Source: DASTPP01 sp035762175
GTDB lineage: Bacteria > Myxococcota_A > Polyangia > Polyangiales > Polyangiaceae
Length of the DNA: 64,000 bases
Assembly: GCA_035762175.1 (NCBI GenBank)
Contig: DASTPP010000135.1
Span: 1 to 64,000, forward strand
Reading direction: 5' to 3'
Under the pieces are notes generated by a model. The model had not been told where the DNA came from and did not search any database. It saw nothing but the letters and a program-made list of their open reading frames with translations. The position numbers were made by a program, and so were the translations under genes. Below, piece after piece: positions 32,814-41,415 of the stretch (positions are counted from its first letter, which is position 1; every line of letters starts with the position of its first letter).

Positions 32814-34213
32814 GCGGCTCGGGTGGCGCCGGGTCGGGGGGCCGGCGGCCCGGGCGGTCGGCGCTTGGGGGCGGGGCCGCCGAGCGCCCGGTCGACCGAC
32901 TCGACGACCCGGAGCGCGTGCGCGAGGACGGTCAGCGTCGGGTGGCAATCGCCGGCGGAGGGGAACGCCGACGCGTCGGCCACCCAGACGCTCGGCGCGG
33001 GGCGCAGGCGGCCCCAGGGGTCGCAGGGCGCGCCGGGGCCTTCGCCCATGGCGCAGGTGCCCGCGGGGTGAAAGACCGGGGGCAACACGAAGGGGTCGCG
33101 GTAGCGCAAGAGCGACGCGCCGGGGGAGGCGATAGCCTCGGCGACGCGGCGGCACGACGCCTTCATGTCTTCGACCAGGCGCCGCTCGGCCGCCGAGCTC
33201 GCAAGGTGGATCTGAGGCAGGGGGCGGCCGAGCGCGTCACGAGCGCGGGGCGCGAGATCGACGTAGCGGCCGGGCGCACGCCACTGCTCGCCGAGCGAGT
33301 TGACGAAGGTGAAGCTCGCGTCGGGCGGGGCCTGATCGGCGACCAAGGCGCGCACGTCTTCGTCGAGGCGGGCGAGGGGCAGGGGGCCGACGATCTCGAC
33401 CGAGTAGCCGCCGCGGTAAGGGCGCTTGGACGCGGCGCCGCGGTTGACGAAGCGAGGCACGAACGCGGCCGGCGGCAGCCCGCGGGCGTCGGGGTCAGCG
33501 GGGCGGTTGGGCTCGACGAGGAGGTACGACAGGTTGAAGTGGTCGGTGAGCCCGCGGCCGAGCCGGCGGTGGCGCACCCCGCTCGCGAGCAGCAGGCGGG
33601 TCGTCTCGATCGCGGACGCGGCGAGCACGACGGCCCGGGCCTCGAGCCTCTCGATGGCGCCGCCGCGGTCGACGATCACGGCGGCGGGGCCCCCGGCGGG
33701 CAGCTCGAGGCGGAGCGCGACCGAGCCGGTGCGGGCGTGCGCGGCGGCGGCGCAGTGGGCACCCGTCCAGTGCGTGCCGTCGGGGGCGCGGGCCCGCAGG
33801 CGGGGGCGGACGGGCACGCCGAGCTCGCGGGCGGCGCGGACGAAGCGATCGTCGAGGGGGTCGGCCGCGGCGCCGAGCCAGGCCTCGGCGGCGGCATAAT
33901 AGGGCGCGAGCGCGCGGGCGCCGTAGGGCCAGCCTCCCTCGAGGAACACCTCGGGGCCGAAGCGCGAGAGCCACCCGCCCCAGAGGTTCGCGCGGCCGCC
34001 CACGGCGTGGGCGCGGGGCCACCAGCACGCGCCGCCGAGCGCGCGGTAGCGCCAGGCCGGGTCGCGCTCGTCGGTGCGCGCGCCGTAAGCGGCGGGGCCG
34101 GCCTCGAGCAGGAGCACGCGGCGGCCGCGGGCCTCGAGGCGCTCGGCGGCGAGCAGGCCGGCGGGGCCCGCGCCGACGACGATGACGTCGGGGCGGTCGT
34201 GGGGGGCGTTCAC
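32735..34213 (-). CDS. GMC-family FAD-dependent oxidoreductase
   Basis: A 492-residue protein from GTG 34211-34213. The N-terminal FAD Rossmann motif is VIVVGAGPAGLLAAERLEAR, with LLLEAG after it. The mid-region GGRANLWGGWLSRFGPE and C-terminal HPAGTCAMG and GDCHPTLTVLAHALRVVE are GMC oxidoreductase signatures, with His as the probable base. It oxidises alcohols or sugars in known relatives. Its place between LanC and the aldo/keto reductase-like gene suggests a tailoring role for the peptide, or a redox step of supply (inference). The last 30 residues are a basic, Pro-rich extension. Confidence 0.85.
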   Translation of the reverse strand: MNAPHDRPDVIVVGAGPAGLLAAERLEARGRRVLLLEAGPAAYGARTDERDPAWRYRALGGACWWPRAHAVGGRANLWGGWLSRFGPEVFLEGGWPYGARALAPYYAAAEAWLGAAADPLDDRFVRAARELGVPVRPRLRARAPDGTHWTGAHCAAAAHARTGSVALRLELPAGGPAAVIVDRGGAIERLEARAVVLAASAIETTRLLLASGVRHRRLGRGLTDHFNLSYLLVEPNRPADPDARGLPPAAFVPRFVNRGAASKRPYRGGYSVEIVGPLPLARLDEDVRALVADQAPPDASFTFVNSLGEQWRAPGRYVDLAPRARDALGRPLPQIHLASSAAERRLVEDMKASCRRVAEAIASPGASLLRYRDPFVLPPVFHPAGTCAMGEGPGAPCDPWGRLRPAPSVWVADASAFPSAGDCHPTLTVLAHALRVVESVDRALGGPAPKRRPPGPPAPRPGATRAAHASTKGNPRGARSKARSTARQTTPG

Positions 34214-34254
34214 TTTCGGTTGCCTCGTGCCGCCGGCGGCGCCATCAAAGAAAC

Positions 34255-35148
34255 GTGAAGACCGCGAAGGGGCGCGAGAGGGCGCGGCGCGCGCGGTGGT
34301 CGTTCGGCGACCGCCTCGCGGCGGCGGGGGGCGTGCGCGTGAGCCCCGTCTGCCTCGGGTGGGTCGGCCGGGCCTCGCTCATTTCGGAGGCGTACGACGC
34401 CGGCATCAACTTCTTCTTTCTCACCGCCGACATGCACTGGCCGCTCTACGAGGCGGCGCGGCGGGGGCTGCGCGATCTCTTGCGCCGCGGCGGGGGCGTG
34501 CGCGACGAGATCGTCGTGGGCGTCGCGTCGTACGTGCAGCAGCCCGAGTTCTGCCACGTGCCCTTCCGCGAGGTCGTCTCGGCGGTGCCGGGCCTCGGCT
34601 CGATCGACGTGACGATCGCCGGCGGCTCGTACGGGGGCGAGTTCCTGGTGCGGCTCGCGCAGTACAAGGCTCACCGCCTGCCGGGCGGGGGCCCGCACCG
34701 GGTGCCCGGCGTGCGGGCGACGGGGGCGAGCTTTCACGACCGCGCGGCGGCCCTGCTCGCGCTCAACCACGGCCTCGTCGACGTCGCCTTTGCGCGCTAC
34801 AACGCCGACCACCCGGGCGCCGACGACGATCTCTTCGCGGGGCTTTTGCCCCGAGACGCTCGGCCGAAGTCGCTGCTCTTCAACTTCAACAGCACCCGCG
34901 GCTACGTGGGCGAGGCCCGCTTTCGCGAGCTCGGGCTCTCGGCCGACCACTGGCACCCGGCCCTCCCCGACTATTACCGCTTCGCCCTGCGGCGCCCCGA
35001 GATCGACGGCATCTTGTGCGGCCTGCGCGACGGCAAAGAGCTCGACGCGCTCGCCGCCGCGCTGCGGGCCGGCCCCGTGTCCGACGACGAGGCGGCGTAC
35101 ATGCGCGACCTCGCGGCCCTCTCGGCCGGGCGGCGCGAGCTCGCGTGA
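34255..35148 (+). CDS. Aldo/keto reductase-like protein
   Basis: A 297-residue protein from GTG 34255, 41 bases from the divergent GMC start. The opening RVSPVCLGWVGRASLISEAY then DAGINFFFLTADMHWPLYE resembles the AKR start, with the catalytic Asp and Tyr in the TAD..WP.YE stretch. The barrel continues (VDVTIAGGSYGGEFLVRLAQ, RPEIDGILCGLRDGKELDAL). Other AKR landmarks such as the Lys and NADPH-binding Ser-Asn end are weak, so it is a divergent member. Presence beside LanB and LanC suggests a role in the RiPP pathway. Confidence 0.7.
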   Translation: MKTAKGRERARRARWSFGDRLAAAGGVRVSPVCLGWVGRASLISEAYDAGINFFFLTADMHWPLYEAARRGLRDLLRRGGGVRDEIVVGVASYVQQPEFCHVPFREVVSAVPGLGSIDVTIAGGSYGGEFLVRLAQYKAHRLPGGGPHRVPGVRATGASFHDRAAALLALNHGLVDVAFARYNADHPGADDDLFAGLLPRDARPKSLLFNFNSTRGYVGEARFRELGLSADHWHPALPDYYRFALRRPEIDGILCGLRDGKELDALAAALRAGPVSDDEAAYMRDLAALSAGRRELA

Positions 35149-35167
35149 GGCGGGCGCCATCGCCGCC

Positions 35168-38100
35168 TCAGCCGCGCCGCGCCGCGGCCCGGGCGCGCCC
35201 GAGCTCGGAGCCGTAGTGGCGGGCGAGCAAGTCGTGAATCACCAGCTCTTGCGGGCGCTGCTGCGAGAGCAAGAGCCGGTTGGCGAACATGTGCGCCACG
35301 CTCGCGATGACAGAGGGCAAGGGCGTCGAGAGCGCGCCGCGCCGCTCGAGATCGCGCAGGCGCGCGACGGCCGGGGCGATCGCCGCGCTCCGGCGCTCGA
35401 GGGCCTCGACGCCGGCGGCGAGCGGGTGCTCGCCGTCGCCCGACGCCGCGAGCAGCTCGGCGACGTGGGCCCGCTCGCGCCGGAAGAGCTCGCCGAGCTT
35501 GCGCTCGGCCGCGGCGCCCGCGCCTTGCTCGGCCCCGAATTGCTCGCGCAGGCGCCGCGCGAGCGCGTGGCGCTCGTCGAGCGCGAGCCCGAAGTCGACC
35601 AAGAGATCGTGCGTGCCCCGCAGCGTCAGGCGCCAGCGGGCCTCGGCGCCGTCGTCGCCCTCGAGCATCTCGACGATGGCGAGCGACGCCTCGCTGTCGT
35701 GAAAGAAGATCTCTTCGGCGGCCGCGATCGCCTCGCGCCCGCCGTAGCGCTCGGTCTCGCGCTGGTACGTGTCGACCTGCACCCGCGAGACCACGCCCCC
35801 GCCGACGAAGGGCGCGAGCCGGTCGTGCAGGTCGGGCAAGAGCTGGCCGAGCAGCGCCCGGCCCGCGCCGTGAAAGCGCAGCCGCAGGTGCCAGGCGGGG
35901 TCGCCGTAGCGCACGAAGAACCAGCGATCGACGAGACCCTCGGCCCGCGCCGCCTCGACCGCGGGGGCCGCTACCTCGCAGAGCAGCCGATCGACCCCCG
36001 CCGCGCCGGCGTAGCACTTGACGGTCAGCCACTCGGACCCGGGCACGAAGACGCGCTCGGCGAGCGTCCCCCCGTCGGGCCGGGCCTCGGGCGGGGGGAG
36101 CGCCTCGGGCGGGCGGGCGGCGGGCGGCGGGCCTGTGTCGCCCTGGGGGCGGGCCTCGGACGCGGGGGCGGCCGGCGGCGGGCCCGCATCTCCCTGGGGC
36201 CGGGCCTCGGGGGTGGGGGCGGTGGCGCGGCGCACGAAGGGGACGGCGATCTCGTGGGCGTAGCGGCCGCCTTCGCCGCGCACACACGCCCCTTCGGGCG
36301 GCGGATAGAGCTCTTGGGCGGAGAGCTCGTCGCGGCCGCGCGCGAGCTCGGCGAGCGCGTCGACGGAGAGGGCGTTGTCGAGATCGATGGCGAGCCTCTG
36401 GTCGCCCTGCCCGACGCTGAGCCAGCGCGGCAGGTCGAGCCGCCGCCGCAACCCGTCGGCCGCCCGAAAGCGCTGGGCGCCGCGGGCCCAGGCGAGGGGC
36501 TCGAGGTCGGCCTTGCGCAGCGCCCACCGGGCGGGCGAGAGCACGGCGCGGCCTCGGACGACGCGCGGCAGGCGGGGGGCCGAGGCCAGAGGCCCCCACG
36601 ACCAGCCGAGCGACGGGGTGCCGTCCTGGGTTTGTAGCGCGGTAAGAAAGCGATAAATCGGCAGATCTCTCGGGCCGACCGCGTGCGCCGACGTGAGCCG
36701 CGGCACGATCTCGCGCCCGAGCCGCTGCGAGCGCACGACGATGCGGCCGCGCTCGAGGCCGACGAGCAGGTCGGTGATGGGTAGCGCGTGAGCGGGGTCG
36801 ACGCCGGGGCGGGCGAGGTAGGCGATTTCGTAGGCCCGCAGCGGCGGCCGGCAGAGAATGTTGCCGAGGCGCCCTTGGGGTAGGTGCACGATCTCGGCGA
36901 AGATCGCGTCCGGCCGCAGGGCCTCTTCGGCGCGCAGGTGGGCCTCGACCGCCGCGCGCAGCCCCGGCGCCCCGTGGCAAAAACGCCCGAAGAGCCGCGC
37001 CCCCGAGGGCCCGCCGGCCGCGCGCAGCGCGAACGCGTAGTCGCCCCGCGCGACGGCTTCGGGGCTCTCGGCGGCGAGCGTGGCCATGGCGACGAAGGCG
37101 TCGGGCAGCGGCAGCGGCTCGTGCGCGAGGGCCTCGACGTCGGCGTCGTCGAGGGCCCAGACATTCTCGCCGCGCGCGATGAGCTCGAGCAGGCGCCGGA
37201 GCTTGTGGGCGTCGGCGGCGCCGAAGGCGGCCGGGGTGGCCCCGTCGGGGCGGGTGGGCAGGTCGGCCGCTTGCAGCAGCGGCGCCGGGTCGGCCGAGGG
37301 CCCCGACGCGAGCGGGAAGCCCACGCCGAGCTCTTCGTCGAGGGCGTCGACGAGGGGCACCGTGCGGCCCTCGTAGCGCTCGGCGAAGCGCTCGCGGAAG
37401 CGCTTGAGCGCCTCGCCGTCGGGCGCCTCGGAGATGCGCGTGAGCAGCTCGACCGCGCGCCCGATCTCGTCGAGCACGCGCTCGCCGAGGGTCGCCTCGC
37501 CGTCGGGGCGGTAGAGGTCGACGTGAAAGAGGCGCGGCAGCTCGACGGGAGCCGGCAGCTCGTGCAGCGCCTCGGCGACGGTTCGGTAGCGGGCGGGCGG
37601 CAGGCCGACGCCGTCGCGGTCGATCGCGGCGAGCGCGTCGCGGGCGCGGGCGAGGGCCTGGGCGGCGGCCCGCCCGGGGGGCGCGGCTGCGAGCACGGCG
37701 ATGGCGTCGTCGAGGGGGCCCGGGCCGGTCACGCGCGGCGCGAGCTCGGAAACGAGCGCCCGGCTCTCGACGAGCGAGTCGACGAAGGCGGCCGCGTCGT
37801 CTTCGGCGACGTCGGGGCGCGTCGCGACGAGGGCCCGGGCGAGCTCGCCCGCCGTCGCGCCCCCTCGGGCCCGCTCGAGGGTCTCGCGCAGCGCGGGCGT
37901 CGCCTCGATGGCGACCAGATCGTTGACCCGCTCGCGCGCGGCCGGGTCGACCCGGGCCTCGATGTAGCGCACCTGCCCGGCCCGCTCGTAGAGGCTGGTG
38001 TTGGGCCCGAAGCGCAGCGCCGCGCGCAAGTCGGGCTGCCGCTCGAGGGCGTCGGCGAGGGCGCTCAGGTACTCCATGTCGAGGCGGGTGTGGCGCACGA

Positions 38101-38527
38101 AGCGCGGCCCCGGCGCGTGGGCGAAGCCGCCGCCCGGCACGACGGTGCCCACGGCGCAGGCCGAGAAGAGGCCGAAGGGCGTCGGGCGCGAGGCGAGGCG
38201 CGTCAGGTACCGCACGAGGATCGAAGGGACGTTCGCCGCGCGCGGGCTCGCCTCGTCGTCGAGCCACGCCGAGACCGCGTCGTCGAGCGAGGGCGAGGCG
38301 ACGAAGAGCGCCTCGCGCACCTCGGGCCGCCTCGCCTTCGCGCGCAGCCAGGCGAGGAGGCGGGCGCGGTCGTGGGCGAGGGCGGCGTCGAGCGCCGCGT
38401 CGTCGCCTTCGGCCGCGGCCGCGGGCGCGCGCAGGCCCTCGGCCCACCCCACGAGCTCGTCGATCGGGAGCAGCGGCGTGCGGGCGACGAAGAGCCCCGA
38501 GTGCTCGAAACGTGCGGCGTGGGCCAT
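35168..38527 (-). CDS. LanB-type lantibiotic dehydratase (full length)
   Basis: About 1119 residues from ATG 38525-38527 (MAHAARFEHSGLFVARTPLL). This is the full-length class I form. The large N-terminal domain, which uses Glu-tRNA to glutamylate Ser/Thr, carries RYLTRLASRPTPFGLFSACA and HTRLDMEYLSALADALERQP. The C-terminal SpaB_C elimination domain carries FVPGSEWLTVKCYAGAAGVD, RWFFVRYGDPAWHLRLRFHG and TYQRETERYGG. A long Pro/Ala/Glu-rich insertion (about 860-915) links the two. It lies downstream of precursor 2 on the same strand with a gap of about 250 bases, so it is probably co-transcribed. No clear own promoter is seen. Confidence 0.9.
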   Translation of the reverse strand: MAHAARFEHSGLFVARTPLLPIDELVGWAEGLRAPAAAAEGDDAALDAALAHDRARLLAWLRAKARRPEVREALFVASPSLDDAVSAWLDDEASPRAANVPSILVRYLTRLASRPTPFGLFSACAVGTVVPGGGFAHAPGPRFVRHTRLDMEYLSALADALERQPDLRAALRFGPNTSLYERAGQVRYIEARVDPAARERVNDLVAIEATPALRETLERARGGATAGELARALVATRPDVAEDDAAAFVDSLVESRALVSELAPRVTGPGPLDDAIAVLAAAPPGRAAAQALARARDALAAIDRDGVGLPPARYRTVAEALHELPAPVELPRLFHVDLYRPDGEATLGERVLDEIGRAVELLTRISEAPDGEALKRFRERFAERYEGRTVPLVDALDEELGVGFPLASGPSADPAPLLQAADLPTRPDGATPAAFGAADAHKLRRLLELIARGENVWALDDADVEALAHEPLPLPDAFVAMATLAAESPEAVARGDYAFALRAAGGPSGARLFGRFCHGAPGLRAAVEAHLRAEEALRPDAIFAEIVHLPQGRLGNILCRPPLRAYEIAYLARPGVDPAHALPITDLLVGLERGRIVVRSQRLGREIVPRLTSAHAVGPRDLPIYRFLTALQTQDGTPSLGWSWGPLASAPRLPRVVRGRAVLSPARWALRKADLEPLAWARGAQRFRAADGLRRRLDLPRWLSVGQGDQRLAIDLDNALSVDALAELARGRDELSAQELYPPPEGACVRGEGGRYAHEIAVPFVRRATAPTPEARPQGDAGPPPAAPASEARPQGDTGPPPAARPPEALPPPEARPDGGTLAERVFVPGSEWLTVKCYAGAAGVDRLLCEVAAPAVEAARAEGLVDRWFFVRYGDPAWHLRLRFHGAGRALLGQLLPDLHDRLAPFVGGGVVSRVQVDTYQRETERYGGREAIAAAEEIFFHDSEASLAIVEMLEGDDGAEARWRLTLRGTHDLLVDFGLALDERHALARRLREQFGAEQGAGAAAERKLGELFRRERAHVAELLAASGDGEHPLAAGVEALERRSAAIAPAVARLRDLERRGALSTPLPSVIASVAHMFANRLLLSQQRPQELVIHDLLARHYGSELGRARAAARRG

Positions 38528-38780
38528 GGAGGTGGCGAGATTCTTTCGTACCAAGGAAGGGTGAGCAACGGCCTCGCGGGTGGCTCTGGCGCGGGCCGAA
38601 CGCTGGCAGGGGCCCGTCGAGCTCGCGCGCCCCGCCGACGGCCGCGGTCGAGCGACGGGCGAGGCGCGCGCGCGCCGGCAGAAGCACGCGCCGTCGGGCG
38701 CGGGCGCGGGGGGCGCGGCGCAGGGCAGAGCCCCCGGCGCGCCCCCCGCGGCCGGGCGCCTCACGCCGCGCGCGCCGCGG

Positions 38781-38948
38781 CTACTTCGTCGCGGTCTTGC
38801 ACGTGCAGGCGCAGCACGACGTCTCGCACGTGCCGATCAGGCCGGCCTTCACGCCGGTCTTCAGGGTGAGCTTCTTGACCTTGAGGTCGGATACCTCCTT
38901 TTCAGAGATGTTTTCTGAGCGCTTCTTGGTAGCAATCATCTTTTTCAT
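38781..38948 (-). CDS. Lanthipeptide precursor peptide 2
   Basis: A 55-residue peptide from ATG 38946-38948 with GGAGAACCACC upstream. The leader is MKKMIATKKRSENISEKEV followed by SDLKVKKLTLKTGVKAG; SDL-[KR]-x-[KR]-K-x-TLKTGVKAG is shared with precursor 3. The probable core after Ala-Gly is LIGTCETSCCACTCKTATK, with five Cys and six Ser/Thr, ideal for several lanthionine rings. The Ala-Gly end could be cut by the C39 peptidase in the exporter. It is directly upstream of the LanB gene. This is the clearest substrate in the locus. Confidence 0.88.
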   Translation of the reverse strand: MKKMIATKKRSENISEKEVSDLKVKKLTLKTGVKAGLIGTCETSCCACTCKTATK

Positions 38949-39031
38949 GGTGGTTCTCCATGCCCCCTATCTTCAATTCATCCGGGGCGGGGGCGGGGGG
39001 CCGCTCGGCCTCCGCCCCGTCGAGAGGCATC

Positions 39032-39047
39032 AGCAATTGCCGTTCCG
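39032..39047 (-). promoter_or_regulatory. Sigma-54 promoter of precursor 2 (and probably lanB)
   Basis: The minus strand reads CGGAACG-GCAA-TTGCT. The invariant GG and GC are 10 bases apart and TTGCT is exact. The predicted start lies about 73 bases before the start codon at 38948. Confidence 0.7.
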
Positions 39048-39090
39048 CGCGCCGCCGCCACCCGGGGCCGCGAAAGGCCCGGGCCCGGCG

Positions 39091-39124
39091 TTTGCGCAAA
39101 CTGCGCAACGTGCGCAATCTGCGC
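39091..39124. promoter_or_regulatory. Four 9-bp TGCGCAA iterons upstream of precursor 2
   Basis: TTTGCGCAAA at 39091-39100 is followed by TGCGCAA at 39102 and 39111 and TGCGCGG at 39120, a strict 9-bp period. They lie 45-80 bp upstream of the -24 element, a normal place for an enhancer-binding regulator. The first copy is a perfect 10-bp palindrome. Confidence 0.6.
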
Positions 39125-39249
39125 GGCGCTCGCCCAAGATGGCCCCCCGATCGGCGACGTCGGCGGCCCCGCGCGAAGCGCTCGGCGCGTCTTGAGGCGG
39201 CCCCCCGTACGGAGCGCTCGGCGCGCCCGGAAGCGGCCCGGCCCCGGGC

Positions 39250-41415
39250 TCAGGGGTGCGCGATGACGAGCAGGGTCGGCGCCCGCGCGAGCACCGAGCG
39301 CAGGGCGCGGTCGAGCATCTCGGGGTCGAGCGCGCCGAAGCTCTCGTCGAAGACGAGCACCTCGGCCCCCTGCAGCAGCGAGCGCGCGATGTAGAGGCGG
39401 CTCCGCTCGCCGTGCGAGAGCTGCCAGCCCGTCTCGCCCACCGTCTGCTCGAGCCCCCCCGGCATGCGGGCCAAGAGCTCGCCGAGGCCGAGCTCGCGGC
39501 AGACCGCTTCGGCCTCGGCCAGGTCGGCCGGGCTCGGCGGCCAGCGGCGGCCCATCAGCAGGTTGAAGGCGAAGGTGCCCTGCAACACGTGGTTCTCGTG
39601 AAACTGCGGCGTCGCGGCCACGCGGCGGCGCCAGGCCGCCGCGCCGAGCGAGCGCCGGTCGAGCCCGCCGAGCAGCAGGAGGCCCGACTCGGGCGCGCGC
39701 AGGCCCGCGAGCAGCGCGCCGAGCGTCGACTTGCCGCCGCCCGACGGGCCCTCGAGCAGCATTCGGTCGCCGGCGCGCACGCGCAGGCTCACGCCCCGCA
39801 AGACGGGCGCCCCGCGCTCGCCGTGGCGGAACACGAGCTCGCGCGCCTCCATGAGGTCGCGCCGGGGCGGCGGCCCCCCGGCCGCGGCGGGCGAGGCGGC
39901 CGGGGCGGCCAGGGCGGGCGACGGCGGCGGGGCGGGGGCCTCGCGCGAGACCGCCCGGAAGAGCGGCGCCACGCGGCGCCAGGCGATGGCGGCCGCCGAC
40001 AGGCTCGCGAGCCCGCCGACCAGGCCCTGCAAGGCGTCGCCGGCCAGGAGCACCCCCCCGAGCGAGAGCGCGACCGCGCCGGGCGACGCCGCGCCCGTGA
40101 CGAACGCGGGGGCGAGCCCGAGCACGCCGAGCAGCGTCCAGCCACGTGGCACGATCGACCCGAGGACGACGAAGCCCCGATCGAGCGCCTCGCCGCGCGT
40201 GATGTACAGGGCGAGGGCCTCGTCTTCGCCCTCGTGCCAGCGCTCGGGCGGCTGCTGCGCGAGGCGCGTGCGGTGGCCGGCCATGCGCTCGACCAGATCG
40301 CTCGTGAGCGCGAGCCGCGCGTCCGTCCAGGCGCGCTGGCGGCGGTAAAAGCGGCCGACGAGGGCGACGCCGAGGGTCGCCCAGGCGGCCAGGAGCGCGA
40401 GGTGCAGCGCGCCGCCTGCGCCCCGGGCGAGCAGCACGCAGGCGAGGGCGAACGAGATCGCCGACGCGACCCCCGCGAGCCCGGCGCCGAGCGCCAGCGA
40501 CTCGACCGCGCCCGACTCGATCACCCGCCCCAGAAAGCCCCCGGCGCCCTCGTGGCGGACTTCTTCGGGCTCGAGCGAGAGCGCGCCCGCGAGCAGGCGG
40601 CGTTTGAGCCAAGCGCCCGCGTCGAGCGCGAAGAGGCCGGCCGACCAGGAGCCCCACAAGCTCGCCGGAATGGCCGTGAGCGTCAGCAAGGCCCAGGCGA
40701 GGAGCCAGCCCCGATCGAGCCGGCCCTCGAGCAAGCCCTGCCCGATGGTCCACCAGGCGAGGCCGAGCAGGGCCGTGGTCGCGAGCCGCGCGGCCACGAC
40801 GGCGAGCGCCCGCCGCGGCAGCCCCGCCTCGGCGGCCTGCTGGAGGGGGCTGGCCCCCGGCGGCAGGCGGAGCGTCCAGACGTTGCCGAGGGGCACGGCG
40901 CCGAGCCACTCGCGCAAGAGCGCCCGCCCGAGCACCTCGCGCCGGCGCCCGCGCGCGCCCACCAAGTCGAGCGTGCGCTCGACCTCGGGGCGGGCCTTGT
41001 CTCCGAGCTCGCCGCAGAGCAGGTCGGCGAGCGCCTCGGCGTCCATGCGCCCGAACGAGCCGTCGGGGCGCAGCAGCGCGACGCGCCGCCGGGGGCCCGT
41101 GAGGAGCGCCAGAAAGCGGGGCGGGCCGACGCCCGGCAAGCGCATCAGCGCCGGCCCCGCCCCGGCGAGCATGGCGGGGGCCTCGCCGTAGGTGGCGCGC
41201 ACGGGCTCGGCCTCGACGCCGAGGTACGACGCGGCCTGCTCGATCCACGCGCCGAGCGCTGCCGGGTCGGAGAGCGAGGCGCCCGCCGCGCTCGGCGCGG
41301 GCACGCCTCGCGGGCCCAGGCCGCTCGCGGACGCGAGGGCTTGCAAGGCCTCGCCCAGCCGCGACGCCGGCCAGGCCGACGCGGCGGGCTCTTCGCCCCC
41401 CGGCGCGGGGCTCAT
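39250..41415 (-). CDS. ABC transporter with degenerate peptidase-like N-terminal domain
   Basis: A 721-residue half-transporter from ATG 41413-41415, overlapping the stop of the C39 exporter gene by three bases. The first 150 residues look like a C39-like domain without catalytic Cys or His (AASYLGVEAEPVRATYGEAP, PGVGPPRFLALLTGPRRRVA). A membrane domain of about five or six helices follows, then an ATPase with Walker A GPSGGGKST, signature LSHGERSRLYIA and Walker B LVFDES. It forms a tandem pair with the C39 transporter, as in NHLM/NHLP-type bacteriocin export systems. It may build a heterodimer or act in immunity. Confidence 0.85.
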   Translation of the reverse strand: MSPAPGGEEPAASAWPASRLGEALQALASASGLGPRGVPAPSAAGASLSDPAALGAWIEQAASYLGVEAEPVRATYGEAPAMLAGAGPALMRLPGVGPPRFLALLTGPRRRVALLRPDGSFGRMDAEALADLLCGELGDKARPEVERTLDLVGARGRRREVLGRALLREWLGAVPLGNVWTLRLPPGASPLQQAAEAGLPRRALAVVAARLATTALLGLAWWTIGQGLLEGRLDRGWLLAWALLTLTAIPASLWGSWSAGLFALDAGAWLKRRLLAGALSLEPEEVRHEGAGGFLGRVIESGAVESLALGAGLAGVASAISFALACVLLARGAGGALHLALLAAWATLGVALVGRFYRRQRAWTDARLALTSDLVERMAGHRTRLAQQPPERWHEGEDEALALYITRGEALDRGFVVLGSIVPRGWTLLGVLGLAPAFVTGAASPGAVALSLGGVLLAGDALQGLVGGLASLSAAAIAWRRVAPLFRAVSREAPAPPPSPALAAPAASPAAAGGPPPRRDLMEARELVFRHGERGAPVLRGVSLRVRAGDRMLLEGPSGGGKSTLGALLAGLRAPESGLLLLGGLDRRSLGAAAWRRRVAATPQFHENHVLQGTFAFNLLMGRRWPPSPADLAEAEAVCRELGLGELLARMPGGLEQTVGETGWQLSHGERSRLYIARSLLQGAEVLVFDESFGALDPEMLDRALRSVLARAPTLLVIAHP

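Noticed and set aside
36884..38869. Long plus-strand reading frame opposite LanB
   Set aside because: It is the mirror of the dehydratase gene in very GC-rich DNA; it has a Gly/Arg/Val-biased composition and no family features.
38902..39117. Minus-strand small frame as a further precursor
   Set aside because: It overlaps the promoter and iterons of precursor 2, lacks the shared leader and is very Arg-rich.
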